Made by a program: the position numbers and the translations under genes. Positions 1 through 5,358 of a stretch of DNA of 9,277 nt are shown here, in pieces. Source of the stretch: an archaeon (GTDB lineage Archaea; Asgardarchaeota; Hermodarchaeia; Hermodarchaeales; Hermodarchaeaceae); contig JABXGS010000225.1 of NCBI GenBank assembly GCA_016550425.1, positions 1 through 9,277 on the forward strand, in the 5' to 3' direction. The notes under the pieces are model-generated. The model made no database searches, was not told where the DNA came from, and was given only the letters and a program-made list of their open reading frames with translations. Position 1 is the first letter of the stretch. Each line of letters begins with the position of its first letter.

Positions 1-35
1 ACTGAATACACACAGCTGTATCCATGTGAGTTGAA

Positions 36-596
36 ATGCCACCAGTTAAACGAATTTCCGCCCAAATTGTAGAGAACAAAGTCGTAATCTGGAATCCTGA
101 AGAGGGATCCAAACTCTATGGCGACGGTTTTTATGGTAAACCACTGGGAATTCGAAAACCTAAAACCACCGAATTTGATCGCCCTTCTCAACTCTCATTC
201 TTTGAAGCCCTACATTTACTTCGTAAAGGCAAAATTGAAGTTTATACCGAAGAGGAAGGCAGTCCACTTAAAGAAAAAGATCTCATTGAAATCGCGGAAC
301 AGCAACACAAGGACTTCAGTCGGAAATACCAGGTTTATGAAGATCTGCGGAAACGGGGGTTTGTTGTACGACCCGGGCTGAAATTTGGAGCTGACTTTGC
401 AGTCTACCGTCATGGCCCAGGGATTGATCATTCCCTCTTCATCGTTGAAGTCATCGCGAAATCCGACGAAGTCTCGGCAATTGAAGTTGTACGTGCGGGA
501 CGTTTGGCAACTTCAGTACGCAAACGGTTTGTCTTAGCAACTTCAACTGAAACAGGAAAAGTACGGTATTTCGTCTTCTCATGGATTAAGCCCTAA
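36..596 (+). CDS. endA: tRNA-splicing endonuclease, catalytic subunit (EndA)
   Basis: This enzyme cuts the bulge-helix-bulge at exon-intron junctions of archaeal pre-tRNA (and pre-rRNA), leaving 2',3'-cyclic phosphate ends. The 186-residue length matches the short single-unit archaeal form, which works as a homotetramer or as the catalytic partner in a two-subunit enzyme. The N-terminal domain (about 8-70) shows the family pattern of a beta hairpin, then KLYGDGFYGKPLG (26-38), then LSFFEALHLLRKGKIEV (53-69). The C-terminal nuclease domain (about 95-186) keeps the expected catalytic triad: Tyr124 in FAVYRHGPG, His132 in DHSLF, and Lys163 in SVRKRFVLA. The ATG at 36 has GTGAG at 26-30, five bases upstream. 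A preceding gene could end at a stop at 32-34, but too little is visible to call it. The recognition is family-level and firm; the quaternary type cannot be read from one subunit. Confidence 0.95.
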   Translation: MPPVKRISAQIVENKVVIWNPEEGSKLYGDGFYGKPLGIRKPKTTEFDRPSQLSFFEALHLLRKGKIEVYTEEEGSPLKEKDLIEIAEQQHKDFSRKYQVYEDLRKRGFVVRPGLKFGADFAVYRHGPGIDHSLFIVEVIAKSDEVSAIEVVRAGRLATSVRKRFVLATSTETGKVRYFVFSWIKP

Positions 597-676
597 GGTA
601 TGGTATGACCCTCCACATTTTTACCACTGGATTTTTATGAGGAATTATAGAGTTCACTAACACTGAAGTGATTCCA

Positions 677-988
677 ATGAGTAAAGAGGAGAATGCCACG
701 AAAACCCTCGAATTGTTAGAAGAGGCATGGAAGGTTAATTCCGCGATTCTTATGACCGACGATTATGTGTATATGATGTATCAGATTGAAGAAGGGAAAT
801 GGAAGGAAGTCAGCTTCATATTTGATGATGCTAGCTTAGAGGTCCGTGAGCTCGAATCCGAAAAGGCACTTATGCTCCTTATCGAGGAAATCCGAACGGG
901 TTTGCCTGGTTATAAATCGTATACGACCGTTCTTGATAACGACACACGGGAGACCGTGAAAGAGAAGGTTCAAGCTGCAGCTAAATAG
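677..988 (+). CDS. Small unrecognised alpha/beta protein, 103 aa
   Basis: I do not recognise this family. The protein is acidic, with no membrane segment, signal peptide or cysteine. It opens with a charged helix (about 2-20), followed by likely beta strands NSAILMTDDYVYMMYQIE (21-38) and WKEVSFIF (42-49), a Glu/Leu-rich helix (about 54-74) and a C-terminal Lys/Ala-rich helix (about 88-103). That is consistent with one small globular cytoplasmic domain. An in-frame GTG at 668 is possible, but the ATG at 677 is preferred because GTGAT (668-672) pairs with the 16S 3' end at a usable distance. It follows endA after 80 bases that contain an AT-rich TTTTTATG (632-638 area), a weak promoter candidate, so it may be transcribed separately. 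Its closeness to endA does not by itself imply a role in RNA processing. Coding status is likely; function is unknown. Confidence 0.75.
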   Translation: MSKEENATKTLELLEEAWKVNSAILMTDDYVYMMYQIEEGKWKEVSFIFDDASLEVRELESEKALMLLIEEIRTGLPGYKSYTTVLDNDTRETVKEKVQAAAK

Positions 989-990
989 CT

Positions 991-1110
991 ATGCAATTCA
1001 ACGACTACGAATTAGCACAAGAGATAAGACAGACAACCGAAGAAACCCGCTTGCCTGGGGCTACTACCGTTGTATCCAAATCCTACTTGATGCCCTTCAA
1101 GAATTTCTGA
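991..1110 (+). CDS. Possible 39-aa small protein
   Basis: An ATG lies two bases after the stop of the preceding gene and opens a 39-codon frame. The predicted peptide starts MQFNDYELAQEIRQ, is polar and partly helical, and has a Pro-Gly break near the middle (LPGATT). The last 28 bases overlap the 3' end of the convergent SPFH gene on the other strand. No clear ribosome binding site is visible, so translation would depend on coupling to the upstream gene. Codon use looks reasonable, and without this ORF the gap between the two flanking genes is only 94 bases. It may be a real small protein or a chance frame; I cannot separate the two from sequence alone. Confidence 0.3.
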   Translation: MQFNDYELAQEIRQTTEETRLPGATTVVSKSYLMPFKNF

Positions 1111-1973
1111 ATTGGGGTCACTAACTGTGTGAATTCGATGGGAATCACATATTTTGTACTCGGACTTGACCCTAACTCTCGTATTGTCTCCAAGTACTGA
1201 ATCACCATGGTCTTTTCATCAATCCCTTTCGCAACATCAAAGACCTTCTGAAGCGCCAAGGCCTCACCCTCAGCACGCAGAATCGCTGACTGCCGTTCAC
1301 CTTCAGCTCGCAGAATCGCCGATTGTTTATCACCTTCTGCAATGGCAATCGTTGATTCCCGTTTCCCAGCAGCTTCCGTAACCATAGCTCGACGTCGCCT
1401 TTCAGCTTCCATCTGCATGATCATCGCTTCATTCACCTTCGTAGGTGGAAGAATCTCACGAATCTCGACTTTTGTAACCTTCACACCCCAAGGCTCTGTG
1501 TTTTCATCTAGTTTCTCTCGCAGTACGCTGTTGATATATTCACGCTTTGCCAGTACATCGTCTAGTGTGATATCTCCGACAACGGCACGGAGGGTTGTTT
1601 GACTAATGCCTAATGCAGCTCCGCTGAAGTCGCGGATGCGGAGGACGCTGTCACGGGCATTGACAACGCGGTGGTAGATGAGTAGATCGATGTCGACGGG
1701 AGCGTTGTCGCTGGTGATGCAGCGTTGGTGTTCGATTTCGAAGTATTGTTCTCGGAGGTCAACTTTGACCATCCTATCGAGAATGGGGAGGAGGAATACC
1801 ACACCGGGACCTTTGACACCGGGAATGGCGTGTCCGAGTCGGAAGATGACAGCGCGTTCATATTCTTTGAGAACGCGGATGAAGGGAACGATGAGGAGTA
1901 GGATAATTACGAAGATGAGGATGATGATGAGCCACCAATAGGCTTGGAGGAAATAGAATAAATCGAATTGCAT
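1083..1973 (-). CDS. Stomatin/prohibitin-like SPFH (Band 7) membrane protein
   Basis: This is a membrane-anchored SPFH-domain protein of 296 residues, near the usual length for archaeal stomatins. Such proteins form large oligomeric scaffolds on the membrane and often modulate proteases, channels or lipid domains. One N-terminal transmembrane helix spans about 12-34. The SPFH domain follows (about 35-190), with the family signatures EYERAVIFRLG (37-47), PGVVFLLPILDR (56-67) and TLDDVLAKRE (136-145). A charged helical region follows (about 185-250), including two tandem 11-residue units, K/R-QSAILRAEGE, at 216-226 and 227-237. The C-terminus is moderately hydrophobic. The ATG has an A/G-rich stretch (GAAGGGATAGG on the coding strand) just upstream. 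The usual archaeal partner NfeD and the membrane protease are not adjacent; the divergent neighbour is a zinc-ribbon coiled-coil protein. The first 130 codons favour CTC and ATC strongly, while the rest do not. Confidence 0.93.
   Translation of the reverse strand: MQFDLFYFLQAYWWLIIILIFVIILLLIVPFIRVLKEYERAVIFRLGHAIPGVKGPGVVFLLPILDRMVKVDLREQYFEIEHQRCITSDNAPVDIDLLIYHRVVNARDSVLRIRDFSGAALGISQTTLRAVVGDITLDDVLAKREYINSVLREKLDENTEPWGVKVTKVEIREILPPTKVNEAMIMQMEAERRRRAMVTEAAGKRESTIAIAEGDKQSAILRAEGERQSAILRAEGEALALQKVFDVAKGIDEKTMVIQYLETIRELGSSPSTKYVIPIEFTQLVTPIQKFLKGIK
1263..1328 (-). repeat. Tandem 33-bp in-gene repeat (two 11-residue units)
   Basis: Inside the SPFH gene two adjacent 33-base units encode KQSAILRAEGE and RQSAILRAEGE. 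The only residue difference is the Lys/Arg at the first position, while several codons differ, so the duplication is not recent or is under protein-level selection. Eleven-residue periodicity is a known feature of the long helical region of SPFH proteins and fits a near-straight, slightly right-handed helical packing. Confidence 0.8.
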
Positions 1974-2010
1974 GTTCCTATCCCTTCATGTAATGGTGCT
2001 TAGTTCAGAG

Positions 2011-2055
2011 GAAAATACTTTACGGACAGTGTGGGGTTAGAGAGATAAAAATGTC
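2011..2055. promoter_or_regulatory. Candidate divergent promoter between the SPFH and zinc-ribbon genes
   Basis: The gap between the two divergent starts (1974-2108) contains ATAAAAAT at 2045-2052. Read on the minus strand this is ATTTTTAT, about 72 bases upstream of the SPFH ATG, which would give a leader near 47 bases. A second AT-rich patch, AAAATACTTTA, lies near 2012-2022 and could serve the plus-strand gene. Both are weak matches to the archaeal TATA box, and no BRE is convincing. The positions are suggestive only. Confidence 0.3.
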
Positions 2056-2098
2056 AGTTGGCGAAGGATTTTAGGCGTGAAATTACAAGAGATTCGGC

Positions 2099-2104
2099 AG
2101 GTGA
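2099..2104 (+). promoter_or_regulatory. Ribosome binding site AGGTGA deciding the start at 2109
   Basis: AGGTGA complements the 16S rRNA 3' end and sits four bases before the ATG at 2109. It lies inside the longer open frame that begins with TTG at 2058, which has no such site, so it argues for the shorter protein beginning directly at the zinc ribbon. Confidence 0.75.
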
Positions 2105-2108
2105 GTGT

Positions 2109-2864
2109 ATGTCACGTATCTGTCCTAATTGCGGGCAATCAGTGAAGGATTCGGCCAAATTCTGTAAATATTGTGGGTCGAAGCTCGGGGCACCTGTTTC
2201 AACACCAGTGTCGCGACCGGTGACTTCTGGGCGTGCAGCTCCCGCCGCTATTTCAGATCGGGCCCCTGTAACAGAGGTGCCTGCTGAAGTGTTAGCTCAG
2301 CTAGAAATCCGATCACAGCTATTAGAAATCGAAGAAGAAGATTCAGAACTGCTGGAAGAAGTCGAGAGGCTTGAGAAGGAATTGGAGCAGGGTGATCGGT
2401 CAATCGCGGAGTTAGAAAGTGAAATCAAACCTCTGCAAAAGCAGATAAAATCCTTGAAGAAAAACGAGAAGAAACTTAAGTCCAAAATCAAAGAATTTGA
2501 TTTTGAGAAGGCAGGAAAGGAAAGGCTGCGTTTGAAGGAGCGAGCAGAGAAGCTAGAAGAGCTAAAAGAAAGCGGAAAGGTCCGGGAAAGCGTCTATCTA
2601 CGGCTAAAGGATGAATATGAACAGGGAATTACCGAAGCAGATACACAATACCAAGAAAAGGTCGTCTTGGCTCGCGAATGGCTTTCATTGCTGAAAGCCC
2701 AATACAAGGCTATTCGTGATGAACTTTCATTATTAGATGCCCGATATTCCGTCGGTGAAGTGAAAGATGCTGATTACAAGTCGCGGAAAGAAACCCTCGA
2801 AAAGCGTTCGAAAATTCTTGGACACCAAGTTGAAATTTTTGAAACGGTACTCCGAGACTTCTAG
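2109..2864 (+). CDS. N-terminal zinc-ribbon protein with long coiled coil
   Basis: A 251-residue protein of unknown specific function. The N-terminus is a compact zinc ribbon: C5-x2-C8 and C19-x2-C22 (RICPNCGQ and KFCKYCGSKL), the form common in archaeal and bacterial regulatory or scaffold proteins. A Pro/Ser/Thr/Ala-rich linker follows (about 27-58). The remainder (about 60-250) is almost wholly charged helix with coiled-coil character: a Glu-rich first segment (63-104), a Lys-rich second (109-130), then helices with two similar hairpin units, GKVRESVYLRLKDEYE (156-171) and GEVKDADYKSRKETLEKR (216-233). Those units resemble the short G-x-I/V...Y/F-x-x-x-K hairpins seen at the ends of many archaeal scaffold proteins. 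No membrane segment is present, so it is probably cytoplasmic and oligomeric. The start is fixed by AGGTGA at 2099-2104. It is divergent from the SPFH gene, which may mean shared regulation. Confidence 0.88.
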   Translation: MSRICPNCGQSVKDSAKFCKYCGSKLGAPVSTPVSRPVTSGRAAPAAISDRAPVTEVPAEVLAQLEIRSQLLEIEEEDSELLEEVERLEKELEQGDRSIAELESEIKPLQKQIKSLKKNEKKLKSKIKEFDFEKAGKERLRLKERAEKLEELKESGKVRESVYLRLKDEYEQGITEADTQYQEKVVLAREWLSLLKAQYKAIRDELSLLDARYSVGEVKDADYKSRKETLEKRSKILGHQVEIFETVLRDF

Positions 2865-2908
2865 TTATTACACTTTCTTGTAGTCAAATTCCACCTAAAC
2901 ACAAAACA

Positions 2909-2916
2909 TTTTATAC
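2909..2916 (+). promoter_or_regulatory. TATA box of the small membrane protein / NapH-like cluster
   Basis: TTTTATAC is preceded by an A-rich stretch (ACAAAACA at 2901-2908) that could act as the BRE. Transcription would start near 2935-2940, giving a leader of about 20 bases that contains GGAGGT (2943-2948), eight bases before the ATG at 2957. The spacing is what an archaeal promoter needs, and this is the best promoter candidate in the window. Confidence 0.6.
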
Positions 2917-2956
2917 GCCAGTGTAATTCTGAACCTCTCACCGGAGGTCATTTCGG

Positions 2957-3106
2957 ATGAACCGACGAGTCATCGCCATTGCCATCTTATGCGTGGGACT
3001 AGCAGCGCTTGCCTTTGGAATTGCACTAGGTCAACATGAGCTCGTCCGCTCATGGCTCCAAGTCTTTTCTGATGCCTATGCACCCTATTTCCCACGACCA
3101 CCCTAA
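2957..3106 (+). CDS. 49-aa single-helix membrane protein upstream of the NapH-like gene
   Basis: A small ORF of 49 codons. The protein starts MNRRV, then has one hydrophobic helix (about 5-25, rich in Ile, Ala, Leu and Gly), then a short outside segment ending APYFPRPP. The Arg pair before the helix predicts an N-in, C-out orientation. A strong ribosome binding site, GGAGGT at 2943-2948, lies eight bases upstream, and a TATA box lies before that, so this is very probably a translated gene and the first of its transcript. Its stop at 3104-3106 is 13 bases before the GTG of the NapH-like gene, a spacing typical of one operon. I do not recognise a family. It could be an assembly factor or small subunit for the iron-sulphur membrane protein, or a cleaved leader; position and topology support the first more than the second. 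Confidence 0.75.
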   Translation: MNRRVIAIAILCVGLAALAFGIALGQHELVRSWLQVFSDAYAPYFPRPP

Positions 3107-3119
3107 GGGGATTACAACT

Positions 3120-4250
3120 GTGAGCGTACCAAAAACTGAATCCGAACCAGAAGAAGATTACGAACGAATCTGGGACAGGCTAGGTCGACCCCTATCACGC
3201 TGGAAAAAGACCCTTCTTGAAAAATCCCGTCCCCACAAAACTCTACACTACTGGGTGAAGAAAGCATTTGAAGAACTCCTTGCTATCCGCATCATCCGAT
3301 TTATTGTTCAACTTTCTGCATTCTTGGTGCTATTCTATGCAGGTATTGTCTTTGTATTAGGCTATGATCCACTTATTGGAACTATCTTTTCTGGTATTGC
3401 TTGGTTCATCCCAATCTTTGGATATATCCCATTACCATTTGATATGCCTCAGGGCATTGCCCAAGGAACAGGAACAAGCTTCTTCGACATGATACAATTT
3501 ATCGGACAGCAAGGTATATTTCCCTACATCGCTGTCGGTGTCATCCTTATTGTTCCAATTCTTGTAGGTCGCAGTTTTTGCGGCTGGATTTGCCCCTTTG
3601 GCTTTGTACAAGATTTTTTTGCGTTCACACCAATTCGAAAACGATACCCTTCTAAGCAATGGGACGACCGCTTGAAGAGCATTAAGTACGTTATTCTCTT
3701 CGTCGCCCTCTTCTTTGTTGCTTGGCTTGGAATATCAACATTTCTTGGAATTGATGAACCCCTACGACAAGCATTATCACAATCATTATTCGGATCTGCA
3801 TTTGCTACCGCATTTTGGACAGCCATTAATCCCTCAGGTACATTCTTTGTCATCTTGCCATACCTATATCTCAATGGAGTAATATCTCCAATCCTCACTC
3901 AATGGAATCCCCCCTTCATCACGTGGAGCTGGGCGATGTACATCCGACTGGGATTTCTTGCCATTGTTCTGATTTTGTCCCTATTCATTATGCGCCCATT
4001 CTGCCGTTATCTCTGCCCCACCGGAGCCATGATGGGACTAGTCGGACAATTCAGCTTCCTCACAGTCAGCCGAAGCGCCACCGAATGTCTTGGCCCAACT
4101 TGCGACTCACCACGATGCAAGCAAGCCTGCCCTGTTGGAATTGATGTGATGACCAAACCATTTGGCCCCATCCATGACCCCGAATGCATACTATGTCTTG
4201 ATTGTGTAGCCAAATGTAGTCATGATTCAGTAAAGGTAGAATATGGTTAA
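3120..4250 (+). CDS. NapH-like polytopic membrane [4Fe-4S] protein
   Basis: A membrane electron-transfer protein of the NapH/MauN/NosR C-terminal type, which typically passes electrons between the membrane pool and redox partners. From the GTG at 3120 it has 376 residues. The N-terminus (1-55) is cytoplasmic and charged. Hydrophobic helices lie at about 60-82, 87-105, 133-150, 188-207, 238-256 and 275-291. Two signature motifs close membrane segments: GRSFCGWICPFG (Cys154, Cys158) and RPFCRYLCPTGA (Cys295, Cys299). A C-terminal ferredoxin-like region carries Cys323, 328, 333 and 337, then Cys356, 359, 362 and 366 in the classic C-x2-C-x2-C-x3-C form. The first set has unusual 4-4-3 spacing. 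An ATG at 3036 would overlap the upstream gene by 71 bases; the GTG at 3120 sits just after that gene's stop, with GGGG-rich sequence before it. Physiological partners are not visible, so the substrate is not assigned. Confidence 0.88.
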   Translation: MSVPKTESEPEEDYERIWDRLGRPLSRWKKTLLEKSRPHKTLHYWVKKAFEELLAIRIIRFIVQLSAFLVLFYAGIVFVLGYDPLIGTIFSGIAWFIPIFGYIPLPFDMPQGIAQGTGTSFFDMIQFIGQQGIFPYIAVGVILIVPILVGRSFCGWICPFGFVQDFFAFTPIRKRYPSKQWDDRLKSIKYVILFVALFFVAWLGISTFLGIDEPLRQALSQSLFGSAFATAFWTAINPSGTFFVILPYLYLNGVISPILTQWNPPFITWSWAMYIRLGFLAIVLILSLFIMRPFCRYLCPTGAMMGLVGQFSFLTVSRSATECLGPTCDSPRCKQACPVGIDVMTKPFGPIHDPECILCLDCVAKCSHDSVKVEYG

Positions 4251-4265
4251 TGGAGTTTGAATAGC

Positions 4266-4490
4266 TTGGGAAAAGTGAAGCAGGGTACGGTTTGTAGTGT
4301 TAAAGGCTGTGATGAGAAGGCAACCCGTTCTCTTACCGCTGATAAGGCCCGTGAAGCACTACAAGCCGCCGGTGCAGCCTTTGATGATGATCGGGCACGT
4401 CGCTTTTACTTATGCCAGAAGCATTACAAAGTTTACAAGAAGCAGACGAAACAAGATAAGAAAGTAGACAAATGGCGTTATGGAGCTTAG
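4266..4490 (+). CDS. Small C/H zinc-binding-type protein, 74 aa
   Basis: A 74-residue basic protein with a C-x4-C near the N-terminus (Cys10, Cys15 in VCSVKGCDEK) and a C-x2-H later (Cys50, His53 in YLCQKHYK), a likely single zinc site. Between them is an Ala-rich helix (about 24-38), and after the second pair a Lys-rich tail (about 54-71). The LCQKHYK arrangement is reminiscent of small conserved archaeal zinc proteins that may bind RNA or DNA, but I cannot name a family. No ATG is available. TTG at 4266 is chosen because GGAG (4252-4255) lies ten bases upstream; TTG at 4257 gives three more residues but has the GGAG only one base away. It follows the NapH-like stop by 15 bases, so it is probably cotranscribed, although the cytoplasmic zinc protein has no obvious redox role. 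It is convergent with the next gene, 12 bases away. Confidence 0.75.
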   Translation: MGKVKQGTVCSVKGCDEKATRSLTADKAREALQAAGAAFDDDRARRFYLCQKHYKVYKKQTKQDKKVDKWRYGA

Positions 4491-4502
4491 CAAGAACTCA
4501 AT

Positions 4503-5141
4503 TTAGCCTTCGTCGTTGGTTTCATTTGTTAATTGGTTGACGACTTTTTTGATTTCTTTTTTCCAACGGAGTAAACTCAGGGCGAGTTCTTCACGATTTT
4601 CTTCAGGGATTTGTCCTGTCTTCCCAGCAAGGGGTTCAAGGATAGCCCCCATTTCAAGGGTGGCAGGTTGAAAATCGCCACCAATACGAATTAAGCGTTC
4701 ACGCGCATCTGCAACCTGGACATAGACCTTTCGGTAATCTGGGTCTGTGAGAAGCTGATTAAGAGCTTCATCGATTTTGCGTTCGACAACCACAGCTTTT
4801 GAGGCATGGGAGAGTTTGACACCAGGTACATTGCTAAAACGCTTTAGGGTTTTTGTGATTCGATTGGCAATCTCGTTGAGATAATTAGGACGCTTTGCTT
4901 TGTCACCCCCTGTGATGTCCAGTTGGATTGTGGGCGTTTTTGAATCAACAAGCAGGGTTACTTCAAGGCGATCATCAGTACTAGGCATCCGGAAGGAAAC
5001 CGTGGCAGTGCCAAAAAAGCCTTCTTCGGTATAGGTTTCAGCAATATTGATCAATCGAGTGCCGATTGATGAGATGCAGAAGTATGCAGCTCCAAAAGCT
5101 AGACTCGGTGATAGTTCTCCAACAGGAATCTCTGTTGACAC
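4503..5141 (-). CDS. Unrecognised 212-aa protein divergent from the HerA-like gene
   Basis: I do not recognise a family. The protein has a mildly hydrophobic N-terminal segment (about 11-27), too short and polar to be a sure membrane helix. Alternating strand-like sequences follow (GTATVSFRM at 44-52, RLEVTLLVDS at 58-67, TIQLDITGG at 71-79), then helices (about 86-103 and 121-131), a strand (KVYVQVADA, 138-146), and a C-terminal charged helix (183-206) ending in an acidic tail. This suggests a cytoplasmic alpha/beta domain. The GTG at 5139-5141 is forced: an in-frame TAA lies 12 bases upstream, between them GAGGG serves as the ribosome binding site, and no good later start is close. It is divergent from the HerA-like ATPase across about 215 bases. 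It lacks the length and N-terminal acidic nuclease motif expected for NurA, so I do not call it that. Confidence 0.75.
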   Translation of the reverse strand: MSTEIPVGELSPSLAFGAAYFCISSIGTRLINIAETYTEEGFFGTATVSFRMPSTDDRLEVTLLVDSKTPTIQLDITGGDKAKRPNYLNEIANRITKTLKRFSNVPGVKLSHASKAVVVERKIDEALNQLLTDPDYRKVYVQVADARERLIRIGGDFQPATLEMGAILEPLAGKTGQIPEENREELALSLLRWKKEIKKVVNQLTNETNDEG

Positions 5142-5222
5142 AGCAGGACCCTCTTACAGACTGTGGTGAAAGAGGAAAAAAGTGTTCTGTTGGCTCAGAA
5201 ACCAAGCCGGAAATGGTTTTAG

Positions 5223-5339
5223 ATGATTCGAGAAAACAACAAGTTAATGGAGCGTAAAAATACTAAGAGAAAATTGCTGCGAATTATTCGAATAGGAGAG
5301 ACTCGCGAAGTCTATAAGGGTGTGCTTTCAAAGGCATAA
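5223..5339 (+). CDS. Possible 38-aa basic peptide before the HerA-like gene
   Basis: An ATG-initiated frame of 38 codons in the gap before the HerA-like gene. The peptide is highly basic in the middle (ERKNTKRKLLRIIRIGETRE), with a helix-like core and no cysteine. It ends 19 bases before the preferred HerA-like ATG. No ribosome binding site is evident; an internal ATG at 5247 would give 30 residues. The same frame is open upstream from 5139 to a TAG at 5220-5222, directly before this ATG, so the frame could be the remains of a longer small gene or simple chance. Low confidence. Confidence 0.25.
   Translation: MIRENNKLMERKNTKRKLLRIIRIGETREVYKGVLSKA
5280..5290. repeat. Short inverted repeat CGAAT-T-ATTCG
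   Basis: A perfect 5-base inverted repeat around one base lies about 70 bases upstream of the HerA-like start. It could be a small operator, but it also falls inside the possible 38-codon ORF, and repeats of this size occur by chance. Confidence 0.2.
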
Positions 5340-5346
5340 CACGCGC

Positions 5347-5351
5347 GAGGT
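5347..5351 (+). promoter_or_regulatory. Ribosome binding site GAGGT for the HerA-like gene
   Basis: GAGGT lies four bases before the ATG at 5356 and seven before the ATG at 5359. This rules against the longer frame from GTG at 5320 and places the start at one of the two adjacent ATGs; 5359 has the more usual spacing. Confidence 0.65.
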
Positions 5352-5358
5352 ATTGATG

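Noticed and set aside
597..676. C/D box small RNA between endA and the next gene
   Set aside because: There is a TATGAGGA and a CTGA, but no proper C box, D' or C' box, and the spacing is too short.
1154..1941. Several ORFs of 75-87 codons on both strands over the SPFH gene
   Set aside because: They are shadows of the SPFH reading frame, rich in Ser, Arg and Met from mirrored codons.
2058..2108. N-terminal extension of the zinc-ribbon protein from TTG 2058
   Set aside because: There is no ribosome binding site at 2058, whereas AGGTGA precisely precedes ATG 2109, where the zinc ribbon begins.
3036..3119. N-terminal extension of the NapH-like protein from ATG 3036
   Set aside because: It would overlap the well-supported 49-aa gene by 71 bases, and the extra 28 residues look non-coding in that frame.
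4503..5141. NurA nuclease, because it is next to a HerA-like gene
   Set aside because: It is too short for NurA, I see no N-terminal acidic nuclease motif, and it is divergent from the ATPase rather than in an operon with it.
5220..5222. TAG between two open segments as a pyrrolysine codon
   Set aside because: TAG is used as the apparent final stop of several genes here (the 103-aa protein, SPFH, zinc-ribbon, small zinc protein, winged-helix, surface protein). No pyrrolysine machinery or known pyrrolysine protein is visible.
5066..5257. 63-codon + strand ORF antisense to the start of the 212-aa protein
   Set aside because: Most of it mirrors the opposite-strand coding frame; it has no ribosome binding site and the product looks random.
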